Source: Bacillus cereus group sp. RP43 | GTDB lineage: Bacteria; Bacillota; Bacilli; Bacillales; Bacillaceae_G | Assembly: GCF_040459645.1 (NCBI RefSeq) | Contig: NZ_JARVHQ010000001.1 | Span: 2,418,001 to 2,482,000, forward strand | Direction of reading: 5' to 3' | DNA length: 64,000 nucleotides | Shown here: piece by piece, positions 17,941 to 25,249 of the stretch | Layout of the letters: each line of letters opens with the position of its first letter | Numbering within the stretch: the first letter of the stretch is position 1 | Position numbers and translations under genes: made by a program | Notes under the pieces: model-generated | What the model saw: only the letters and a program-made list of their open reading frames with translations | Database searches by the model: none | Told to the model about the DNA's origin: nothing

Positions 17941-19284
17941 ATGAATAAGCCATGGGTTGGTAAGGAAATATGGAACAAAGTTTACAAAGGGAAAATGCTG
18001 AATGTTCAAGATGATTCGCGCGAAATAAGAGAAAAAAAGGAAAGTATAGAAACTGAAGCAGAGAAAGAAGGTATAGCAATTGGATTAGAGAAAGAAAGTG
18101 AAGAAACTGAATTAAAAAAAGAAGATAAAGTAATTAAATCAGAGAAAGAAAGTAAAGAAACTGAATCAAAAAAAGAAGATAAAGCAATTAAATTAGAGAA
18201 AGAAAGCGAAAAAACTAGATCAGCAAAAGAAGATAAAGTAATTGGATTAGAGAAAGAAAGTAAAGAAACAGAGTCAAAAAAAGAAGATAAAGTAATTGGA
18301 TTGGAGAAAGAAAGCAAAGAAACAGAGTCAAAAAAAGAAGGTAAAGTAATTGGATTGGAGAAAGAAAGTAAAGAAACAGAGCCAAAAAAAGAAGATAAAG
18401 TAATTGGATTAGAGAAAGAAGAAATGGCAATTGAATCAAAGAAAGAAAGTGAAGAGACTGAACCAGCAAAAGAAAATAAAGTGATTGGATTAGAGAAAGA
18501 AGAAGTAGCAAATGAATCAGAGAAAAAAAGTGTAGAAACTGAATCAAAGAGAGAAAGTATAGATTTAGGATCAAAAATAGAGACTTCAGTGCATTCAATG
18601 GTAGTGAAAACTCCATTTTCTATTATTTCAGAAGTGTCTAGCTTTAAAGTATTTCCAAAAATAAATGTGAAAAATCAAGATGCATTTGTATTTCGAAATG
18701 GAAAAGATGCAGAGGGGCGTGAATTAGATTCTAAGTTATTAACTACAGTGCAACAGTATCATTCGGAGGCTTATTGTAAAATAGTATCTTTAAACCTTAA
18801 TGAAAAGAGAGTTCTTTTTGAATTATATAACCAAAAAGTTAAAGGGAATAATGAAGAGAATAAGGTAGAGACATCTTCATGGATTCCTATTCACAGCATA
18901 ATATTAGAGAGTGAAAATGGGGGAGAAGTAAATAATTTTATAACAGCGAAACTACCAATAGAAATAGGAAGATATAAAGGTGAAATTAGTTTACGAGAAA
19001 AAGTTATATTTAAAGAAAAAGTCATAGGAATAAAAGAGGTGGAACAGGAGATTATTTTGACAAAAACCGAATTTTTAGTACCAAAAGTAAAAAAGAATGG
19101 ACAAAATAAATTTAAAGTTGAAAAAGGGAGCTTATTGGTAGAAGGATATATATATCAATGTATTGAATACATATCAGAACAAAGTACATTTCATGATAAT
19201 GTGTATCAGTTAGTACAAAATATTGTATTGGAATTAATAATTCAAGTAATACAAGAACAGGAAGTACAAGTGCGAATTACATAA
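17941..19284 (+). CDS. Repeat-rich spore-protein paralogue with C-terminal SPOCS-like domain
   Basis: 447 aa from the ATG that follows a G6 ribosome site by 6 nt (the ATG at 17935 overlaps it). Residues 33 to about 205 are highly charged tandem repeats of KESKETESKKEDKVIGLE. The C-terminal 150 residues resemble the upstream protein: an ITAKLPIEIG..IGIKEVEQEIILTKTEFLVP stretch, then LLVEGYIYQCIEYISE, and a tail ELIIQVIQEQEVQV very like the neighbour's tail. So it is a duplicated domain with an inserted or appended repetitive spacer. No signal peptide. A spore-surface or coat role is inferred from the paralogue only. Confidence 0.65.
   Translation: MNKPWVGKEIWNKVYKGKMLNVQDDSREIREKKESIETEAEKEGIAIGLEKESEETELKKEDKVIKSEKESKETESKKEDKAIKLEKESEKTRSAKEDKVIGLEKESKETESKKEDKVIGLEKESKETESKKEGKVIGLEKESKETEPKKEDKVIGLEKEEMAIESKKESEETEPAKENKVIGLEKEEVANESEKKSVETESKRESIDLGSKIETSVHSMVVKTPFSIISEVSSFKVFPKINVKNQDAFVFRNGKDAEGRELDSKLLTTVQQYHSEAYCKIVSLNLNEKRVLFELYNQKVKGNNEENKVETSSWIPIHSIILESENGGEVNNFITAKLPIEIGRYKGEISLREKVIFKEKVIGIKEVEQEIILTKTEFLVPKVKKNGQNKFKVEKGSLLVEGYIYQCIEYISEQSTFHDNVYQLVQNIVLELIIQVIQEQEVQVRIT
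18037..18560 (+). repeat. 54-bp tandem repeat (in-frame VNTR)
   Basis: About seven 18-codon units plus two 27-codon variants encoding Lys/Glu/Ser/Thr-rich units. Several adjacent copies differ at only a few positions, which indicates recent expansion. All preserve the reading frame. Confidence 0.9.
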
Positions 19285-19653
19285 AAATGATTATATTCCC
19301 TTGATTAGCTGATTATTTTTATTCGTAGCATATCGATGCGTATTCTTTTGTAAATCACTCAGTGCTATAGAATATCCTCCAAACAGTTTATCTTCAATGA
19401 ATTCATTTTCATATTTATGAAGGATGATATTGTTGCTAGTTAGGATAGTTACTTAATTGTATGAATTTCTTCAGGTTTATGTTTTAAAAAAGTGCTAACA
19501 AGTTTTTAAACGTTCTTGCTAACACTTATTTAAAACGGACATAAAATTGGCGTAAATGTTGTTTGATTAATGAAGCTAATTAAATAACATAGATAATTAC
19601 ATCTTATAACCTAGGGTGTAATATAAAGTATATTCACTCCTTTTTTACAAAAC
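19285..19653. other. Intergenic between convergent genes, 369 bp
   Basis: No ORF with a ribosome site. It holds the inverted repeat at 19481-19536 and otherwise AT-rich sequence. Confidence 0.5.
19481..19536. repeat. 22-bp inverted repeat
   Basis: GTTTTAAAAAAGTGCTAACAAG (arms 19481-19502 and 19515-19536) pair with 19 of 22 matches around a 12-nt loop. It has no T tail, so it is a poor terminator despite lying between convergent genes. Possibly a small dispersed intergenic repeat. Confidence 0.6.
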
Positions 19654-20085
19654 TCACAATTTAAATAGTAAAACATGTTTATCGTAATTTTCCAAACACC
19701 AATTATATTTTTTTAGAATAATTGGGTGGACGTCTTCTTCTGTAGTATCGACTTCAGTATAGCCGTATTTTTTATAAAAGCTTTCTAGTTCTTCAAAAGG
19801 AAGACAATACACATTTTGTATTTGTAATTTTTTCGCAGTTTGTACTAAAAATGAAACAAGTTCCCCAGCTAATTGTAGACCCCTGAATTTAGGAAGAATG
19901 AAAATTCCACCCATTTCAATTGTATCTTCATCTATTTGGACTAAACGTCCAACACCCGCATACTCTTTGTTGTATGTAATGATCGCAACCTTATCTCGTG
20001 ATAAATCACTCGGTACAAATCCGATTGATTCGTATTGGTTATTAATCCATTCTATATCATTAGGTATAGCTAGTTGAATTCCCAT
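19654..20085 (-). CDS. GNAT family acetyltransferase
   Basis: 143 aa, single GNAT domain: IAIPND start strand, AGVGRLVQI, EMGGIFILPKFRGLQLAGELVSFL (acetyl-CoA binding, with RGLQLAG in place of the usual RGxGxG/A), and the terminal ESFYKKYGYTEVD. Small stand-alone acetyltransferase of unknown substrate. ATGGAGGCC precedes the start. The R-G-L-Q-L-A-G loop keeps the small residues needed for cofactor binding. Confidence 0.82.
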   Translation of the reverse strand: MGIQLAIPNDIEWINNQYESIGFVPSDLSRDKVAIITYNKEYAGVGRLVQIDEDTIEMGGIFILPKFRGLQLAGELVSFLVQTAKKLQIQNVYCLPFEELESFYKKYGYTEVDTTEEDVHPIILKKYNWCLENYDKHVLLFKL

Positions 20086-20181
20086 TTTTAGGCCTCCATT
20101 TGAAATGTTTTAATATTTCTATTATATAAAGAACGATACGAGTTGTAATTCATAATTGGCACAATAAATTATGGAAATAGG

Positions 20182-20195
20182 AGAAAACGGTATCA
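20182..20195 (+). promoter_or_regulatory. cre-like (CcpA) site
   Basis: AGAAAACGGTATCA matches the Bacillus cre consensus TGWAANCGNTWNCA at all but the first position. It lies between the divergent acetyltransferase and DegV genes, far (145 nt) from the DegV start. Functional relevance unproven. Confidence 0.3.
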
Positions 20196-20339
20196 TTTTT
20201 AATAATAGTTCAAGTTTTGAAGAAGAGTGCATATAATATAAAGTCTTTTCCTTTCTTCATTTAAGTTTTACGTATATAATTTAAAAGTACTATTTTTATT
20301 TTATATTTTTTATATTTATAACAGAATAGAGGTTTAAAA

Positions 20340-21200
20340 ATGGGTGTTAAAATCATTACGGATAGTGCGGCGGATTTACCGGTAGAATTGCTGCAAGCAT
20401 ATGATATAGATTTAATTCCACTCCGTGTATATGATGAAGCAGAAACAGAGTATTTAGATGGGGTTACATTAAAATCAGTTACATTACTGCAAAAAATGAG
20501 AGAAGGCGCAGTTTATAAAACGTCATTGCCTTCACTTGAAACATTCCAAGAAAAATTTGTTTCCTATGCAAAGGAAGGTAACCCTTGTATATATTTAGCC
20601 TTTTCATCTGAATTGTCTGGTACATATCAATCGTCAGTTCTCATTAAAGAAGAAGTGAAAGAAACATACACTGATTTAGATTTAGAAATTATTGATACAA
20701 AATGTGCCTCACTCGGTCAAGGTATTGTCGTATTAGAAGCTGCCAAAATGGCAAAAGAGGGTGCGTCAAAAGAAGAAATCTTAAACCGTGTCGCTTTTCT
20801 AATGGAGCATATGGAACATATCTTCACTGTAGCTGACTTACAGTACCTTGTTAGAGGTGGACGTTTAAGTAAAGTGGCCGGTTTTATCGGTGGTTTATTA
20901 AACATTAAGCCAATTCTAAATGTGGATGAAGGAAAACTTGTACCACTTGAAAAGGTAAGAGGGAAAAAGAAAGTATTAAGCCGCATTGTTGATATTATGG
21001 AAGAGCGTGGCAAAGATCTTAAAGGTCAAACAATCGGTATGACTCACGGTGATGATTTAGAAACCGCCGAAGCATTAAAAGCATTAATTACTGAAAGATT
21101 CGGCTGTGAAGTATTTATCGTAAATACAATTGGAGCAGCAATCGGAGCGCATACAGGACCTGGTGCGTTAACATTGTTCTTCTTAAATGAAGTAGAGTAA
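20340..21200 (+). CDS. DegV family fatty-acid-binding protein
   Basis: 286 aa, normal DegV length. N-terminal KIITDSAADLPVELL, the KTSLPS fatty-acid carboxylate-binding motif (about 61-66), the LSGTYQSS segment, and the C-terminal GAAIGAHTGPGALTLFF. DegV/FakB proteins present fatty acids to the FakA kinase for phosphorylation and phospholipid synthesis (family knowledge). AGAGG precedes the ATG, and a terminator follows immediately. Monocistronic. Confidence 0.93.
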   Translation: MGVKIITDSAADLPVELLQAYDIDLIPLRVYDEAETEYLDGVTLKSVTLLQKMREGAVYKTSLPSLETFQEKFVSYAKEGNPCIYLAFSSELSGTYQSSVLIKEEVKETYTDLDLEIIDTKCASLGQGIVVLEAAKMAKEGASKEEILNRVAFLMEHMEHIFTVADLQYLVRGGRLSKVAGFIGGLLNIKPILNVDEGKLVPLEKVRGKKKVLSRIVDIMEERGKDLKGQTIGMTHGDDLETAEALKALITERFGCEVFIVNTIGAAIGAHTGPGALTLFFLNEVE

Positions 21201-21229
21201 AGGATTGATCTTTTGATCAATCCTTTTTT
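21200..21229 (+). terminator. Intrinsic terminator after degV
   Basis: AAGGATTGATC, TTTT loop, GATCAATCCTTTTTT; begins at the stop codon. Confidence 0.9.
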
Positions 21230-21277
21230 AATTCTAATATAATTGTTCTATGCGAATGAAAAATATGTAATGTTTTA

Positions 21278-21481
21278 TTAGTTAGTAGCTTTCTTTTTAG
21301 TAGGTAAGAAGGTAGATAGGAAACTGGTGAAGGCTAGCATGAAACCAAATGTTTCAGTATCATCAACTACTAAACCATTGTTCCACTGATAAAGGAAGGA
21401 TGCTAGTATTAAAAGAGTAGCGAATCCTCCAACATATCTTACTATTTTTCGTGTTGAATCGTTTTTAGGTTTTACAATCAT
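21278..21481 (-). CDS. Small membrane protein, copy B of a tandem pair
   Basis: 67 aa: a basic N-terminus (MIVKPKNDSTRKIVRYVGG), TM1 at about residues 17-34, a short acidic loop (VVDDTETF), TM2 at about 46-60, then a lysine-rich tail. AAAGGGCGAT precedes the ATG. It is about 65 percent identical by eye to the neighbouring copy. No known domain. The conserved flanks show it arose by duplication of the whole gene with its regulatory region. Confidence 0.75.
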   Translation of the reverse strand: MIVKPKNDSTRKIVRYVGGFATLLILASFLYQWNNGLVVDDTETFGFMLAFTSFLSTFLPTKKKATN

Positions 21482-21648
21482 ATTTATCGCCCTTTCATAT
21501 TTAATAAATAATTCGATGAACTAACTTATAGGATGTGATATTTGGAATTCATCTATTAAGCCTATTTAAATCAAGAAAGATAGTTAACATTTGATGAATC
21601 TTTTTTAAATTCTAAAATAAATGTTTTATGCGAATGAAAAATATGTAA

Positions 21649-21852
21649 TTACTTCTTAACTTTCTCTTTAAAAGGTAAGAAGGTAGATAGAAAAGTAGTG
21701 ATAGCTAGTGCAAAGCTGATTCTTTCAGTATGATCAATTACTAAGTCATTTTTCCACTGATAAAGGAAAGAAGCGATTATTAAAAGTAAAACGGCCCCTC
21801 CAACATATCTTACTATTTTTCGTGCTGATTCATTTTTAAGTCTTACAATCAT
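21649..21852 (-). CDS. Small membrane protein, copy A of a tandem pair
   Basis: 67 aa when started at the ATG equivalent to the sister gene (AAAGGATG precedes it); an in-frame ATG 9 nt upstream is less well placed. Same layout as copy B: RKIVRYVGG, TM1, acidic loop (VIDHTERI), TM2, lysine-rich tail (FKEKVKK). The loop and tail residues differ most, the first helix least. Function unknown. Confidence 0.75.
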   Translation of the reverse strand: MIVRLKNESARKIVRYVGGAVLLLIIASFLYQWKNDLVIDHTERISFALAITTFLSTFLPFKEKVKK

Positions 21853-21910
21853 GTTTATCATCCTTTCATATTTAATAAATAATTCGATAAACGAACTTAT
21901 AGGATGTGAC

Positions 21911-22317
21911 GGTTATAATCAATCTATTAAGATTAATTAATTTCTTTCGGATTTACAATAGATGCTCTCTATGTAATCGGCAAGTTTAACCAACCATACT
22001 ATCCAAATCAGGAATGATAGTTTACATTTAGTTAAATCCCTTTTATTAAGTTTATCGTAATTCAAGTATATGGCGCTGTCTTTGTTAATAACAAGAAGTA
22101 AAATTGTATGAAAAAAGTGGTCAAAAACCCTAAATTTAAACCATTAAATTTAACAAGCTATCTAGAAATAATCATAATATGAATGTAAAATTAATATGGA
22201 TGATACATTTTTTTACATTTGTGAAATTATACACTTTATTTAGTATGAAAGATTAAGAAATACATAATGACTTAATTAGCAAAAAGAATGAAATGGTTAG
22301 ACAGGGAGAGTAGAGAG
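21911..22317. other. Intergenic, about 400 bp, one 24-codon ORF
   Basis: Contains a 24-codon frame at 22108-22182 (MKKVVKNPKFKPLNLTSYLE..) with a weak AAGAAG site. It is noted because the next gene is an RRNPP-type peptide-sensor homologue. It lacks a clear secretion signal, so it is not called as a gene. Confidence 0.35.
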
Positions 22318-23586
22318 ATGGAAATAGGGGAACGTATTCGGCAAGTTCGTATGCATAAAGGATTAACACAGGGGGATCTCGTATCAGGAATATGTTCAAT
22401 AACATATTTAAGCAGAATAGAAAGTGGGAAAATCAAACCATCATCATCTTTTTTAATAAAAGTTTCAAAGAAGCTGGGTGTTAATTGTGATTTTCTTATA
22501 GATGGTAATCATGAGGAGATAAAGCTTACTATTCTTGAAATATGTGATAAATATAAAAAAGATAAAAGTATAACTGAAGCTGAATTATCTTTGTTAGAAT
22601 TATACGTTCGTGAAGTGGACTCAATTCCTTTATTATTAAAGACGTATGGCGTCATCATATACTATCATGTCCGAAATAAAAACGTATTATATGTGAAGTT
22701 ATTTGTAGAACAAGCTTCGCAAATGATTCCAAGTCAAGTGGAAATGAAAAATACTGAAGATTATATATATTACTTAAGAGCTCGAGGTCTTTATTTTTCT
22801 AATAAAGGGGATTATTTTACAGCATATGAAGTTTACAAAAAGATAGAAAATATGCTGGAACCAGAAGAGACAGAGTTGCACGCAGATACGTATTACAATC
22901 TAAGTATAGTAAGTCAGAATCTTAATAAAGATCAAAGTATTAGTCGCATATATGCAAAAAAAGCATATACATTGTATAAAAAGTTTAATATAGAACAATA
23001 TAAAATTTATGCGTTAATACTTCTTGCGATGCAATATAACAAAGATAAACAGTATGAACAAGCATATGAAACTTTAAAACAAGTAGAAAATGAATCAAAG
23101 GTGGAAAATGAGCCATTAAATTTATGTTTTTTGAAATATAATTACGGGAAAATTTATCAAGCATTAAAAGATTATAAAAATGCAATAAAGTGTTACGAGG
23201 AAAACTTGATTCTTTGTGAGTATTTACCAAACAAAGAAGGTAAGGTATATACAATTCGGAATTTAATAGAAATTTATATAGAATTAAAAGATTGGCAAAC
23301 AGTAACTAAACTTATAGATGAGGCATTTGAAATTTTATCGATTTGTGATGTACCGTATGCCCATGTTCAACTATATGGATTTAAAGCGGAAAAATCTAAA
23401 ATATGGGCAGATTATAATGGATATGAGAAGAATATGAAAACAGCAATTGAGATGGGGATAGAAAAACAGCAATATAGCTTGGTTACTGAATTAGCTTATA
23501 AATTAGGAGATTATTATTATGAGAATCGTTCCTATAAATTATCTGCAAAGTATTTTAAAATATCAGCTGAAAATAAAATGGATTAA
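22318..23586 (+). CDS. RRNPP-family (NprR-like) regulator with HTH and TPR repeats
   Basis: 422 aa, essentially the length of NprR. Start at the ATG 7 nt after AGGGAGAG; the ATG at 22288 lacks a site. Residues 1-65 are an XRE-type HTH (MEIGERIRQVRMHKGLTQGDL..SITYLSRIESGKIKPSS). From about residue 110 the rest is TPR-like helical repeats, for example NYGKIYQALKDYKNAIKCYEENL and YYNLSIVSQNLNKDQSISRIYAKKA, the fold that binds signalling peptides in PlcR, NprR and Rap. Family members are normally followed by a small pro-peptide gene; here none is visible within 200 nt downstream. Confidence 0.85.
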   Translation: MEIGERIRQVRMHKGLTQGDLVSGICSITYLSRIESGKIKPSSSFLIKVSKKLGVNCDFLIDGNHEEIKLTILEICDKYKKDKSITEAELSLLELYVREVDSIPLLLKTYGVIIYYHVRNKNVLYVKLFVEQASQMIPSQVEMKNTEDYIYYLRARGLYFSNKGDYFTAYEVYKKIENMLEPEETELHADTYYNLSIVSQNLNKDQSISRIYAKKAYTLYKKFNIEQYKIYALILLAMQYNKDKQYEQAYETLKQVENESKVENEPLNLCFLKYNYGKIYQALKDYKNAIKCYEENLILCEYLPNKEGKVYTIRNLIEIYIELKDWQTVTKLIDEAFEILSICDVPYAHVQLYGFKAEKSKIWADYNGYEKNMKTAIEMGIEKQQYSLVTELAYKLGDYYYENRSYKLSAKYFKISAENKMD

Positions 23587-23680
23587 AACAGGGTTTCAGT
23601 AATATGTTTTCTTAGTTTATAAATTATTAGAGGTTATCCTAAAGAGTACGTGTTTTAACGCTCTTAGGGAGAAACTTTTT

Positions 23681-23722
23681 TTATCCCGCATTAGCGGTTC
23701 TGTATGGAAAAAACCGCTAATG
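23681..23722. repeat. Hairpin with TTATCCCGC motif
   Basis: CATTAGCGGTT (23689-23699) and AACCGCTAATG (23712-23722) form a perfect 11-bp stem, preceded by TTATCCCG. The TTATCCCGC word recurs at 55024 and, inverted, at 62716. Probably a member of a B. cereus-group intergenic repeat. Confidence 0.55.
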
Positions 23723-23753
23723 TGAATTGCATATGCGAAGCAAAATAAAAAAG

Positions 23754-23791
23754 AAAAAGCCAATGTCCTAATCGTATGGAAATTGGCTTTT
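23754..23791 (-). terminator. Terminator for the acetyltransferase gene
   Basis: AAAAAGCCAAT pairs with ATTGGCTTTT. Read on the minus strand it ends in a T-rich run, 12 nt beyond the acetyltransferase stop. Confidence 0.8.
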
Positions 23792-23802
23792 GTTTATCTA
23801 TA

Positions 23803-24390
23803 TTATAGAAACCGGCCTACTGGAAAATCAAGATTAATAGTGGTATGGCGCAACATTGATTTATGGGAGTTCGCTTTTTTGGAAAACAAACGTATTAAAA
23901 CAGCAACTTCTAAGGATGCACTAGATAAAGCATTTTCATCTTCTCTACCAATAAGTACTACATCCGGTATAACAGGCCAAGAGCCAGCACGATTATAAAA
24001 GGGAGCTAAAGACGGTTTACATGTAAATATACCGAAATCTATATCGCTTTGTTTTTCAATCCATTCGGTAGCGGCAGTAACTGTATGTAAACCTAAACCT
24101 TGACCATGATAATCTGGATCAGTCGCTACACAACTCAGTCCGGCTATATTAAATGGTTGTCCCTTATGATGGATAGTTTTGCGCACTACACCTGCATAGC
24201 TGACTAGCTTTCCATCTATATAGGAATAAAATGAGCGTACATTAAATTTTTTAAGATGTGTTTCAGGAATTTTTTCCTCAGGAAGGGGATCGAAATCTGG
24301 CCAAACCCGCTGTAGCATTACAGCAATTTCGCGTCGTAATGCATCAGATACTTGGTTATAGTCGGTCGATTGTACAATATAAGTTGTCAT
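23803..24390 (-). CDS. GNAT acetyltransferase, AAC(2')-like
   Basis: 195 aa. GNAT core with YAGVVRKTIHHKGQPFNIAGLSCVATDPDYHGQGLGLHTV (acetyl-CoA loop HGQGLG) and FGIFTCKPSLAPFYNRAGSW. The order and the IAGLSCVATDPDYHGQGLG wording resemble aminoglycoside 2'-N-acetyltransferases and related enzymes. Drug activity is not implied; many Bacillus homologues are of unknown substrate. No standard ribosome site is obvious before the ATG; the upstream AAAGTGGGAAAA is weak. It may be an extra, recently acquired gene. Confidence 0.8.
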   Translation of the reverse strand: MTTYIVQSTDYNQVSDALRREIAVMLQRVWPDFDPLPEEKIPETHLKKFNVRSFYSYIDGKLVSYAGVVRKTIHHKGQPFNIAGLSCVATDPDYHGQGLGLHTVTAATEWIEKQSDIDFGIFTCKPSLAPFYNRAGSWPVIPDVVLIGREDENALSSASLEVAVLIRLFSKKANSHKSMLRHTTINLDFPVGRFL

Positions 24391-24670
24391 AAGTTATTTT
24401 CCCACTTTCTTCTATGTTTAAATTATATATATCGGTAAAAGTCAGCATCTTTAGATTGTTAAGTTGGTATTTTCTTCGATCTGTTTGAAATATATTTAAA
24501 AATCAGTTCCAGTCATTCGAGCTAGCATAAATGTTATTAAAAATATTGACTCGCAAGTAAAAGCTCTGATTTATTTGATGTTTAATAAGCTAAGAATAAC
24601 ATAAAAAGAATAGTCATTATTTTTTAGAGCAGCCGAAAGTTTATCATCTAATAAGCCTGGAGTGAATCTC

Positions 24671-25039
24671 ATGCTAAAGAGTAAACAATCCCTAATAATT
24701 TACGGAATTTTAATAATGGTCATATTTGCATCTCCGAAAGAAGGAAACGCAGCTAACATATCTGATAAAGATTTTTATGGTTCCTATAACACTTTATTGG
24801 CTCCGTATGCAAGTCGAACGATTCAAAGCAAACTTGGACCGTATCATCAGTATAGTTTAACTGATGCGAAGGTTATAAAAATTGACCGATTCCCAAAATA
24901 CACTTTTAACTTCATTGTCGTTGCAAAGTATCGAACTTATACCAACATCCATAATCCTCCAAATCATGTTGTAACAATTACTTATAATATTAATCCAAGT
25001 GGAGTAAAAGTTATAAACTTCAAACTTAAGAAAGAGTAA
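24671..25039 (+). CDS. Secreted DUF3888-type protein
   Basis: 122 aa from the ATG 9 nt after CTGGAG (a GTG three codons upstream overlaps that site). Signal peptide MLKSKQSLIIYGILIMVIFASPKEGNA, then a mature domain with LLAPYASRTIQSKLGPYHQYSLTDAKVIKI and KYTFNFIVVAKYRTYTNIHNPPNHVVTITYNI. This is the LLxPY...F.F.V...T...NPP..TIT pattern of DUF3888 extracellular proteins of Bacillus. Role unknown. Monocistronic. Confidence 0.75.
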   Translation: MLKSKQSLIIYGILIMVIFASPKEGNAANISDKDFYGSYNTLLAPYASRTIQSKLGPYHQYSLTDAKVIKIDRFPKYTFNFIVVAKYRTYTNIHNPPNHVVTITYNINPSGVKVINFKLKKE

Positions 25040-25249
25040 AAAAGCAGAGCTGTATATTCGAACATAGAAGTTCCTTAAAAGAAGTAGTAATACTTACAAC
25101 TTATATAGATAGGTAGAAACAGAAAATGAAGTGTCAAATTACATTCATATAAGTCGGAATATTTCAAGATGTTAAAAATTAAATAGTTCATATATAATAG
25201 TGAAGAGAGTGGAATTTTGTAACTATTTGTAAAAAAAGGAGGATGTAAA

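Larger units (their letters stand above)
21250..21910. repeat. Tandem duplication, unit about 371 bp
   Basis: Two directly repeated copies (about 21250-21539 and 21628-21910) include a small gene, its ribosome site, the conserved upstream TTTAATAAATAATTCGAT sequence and the downstream ATGCGAATGAAAAATATGTA sequence. The copies have diverged by scattered substitutions and small indels. Confidence 0.88.

Noticed and set aside
18037..18560. CRISPR array
   Set aside because: The repeats are contiguous, in frame and protein-coding, without unique spacers.
18006..18616. Two long leucine/serine-rich ORFs on the minus strand (18006-18317 and 18215-18616)
   Set aside because: They are mirror translations of the Lys/Glu tandem repeat in the sense gene. 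Low complexity, no ribosome site.
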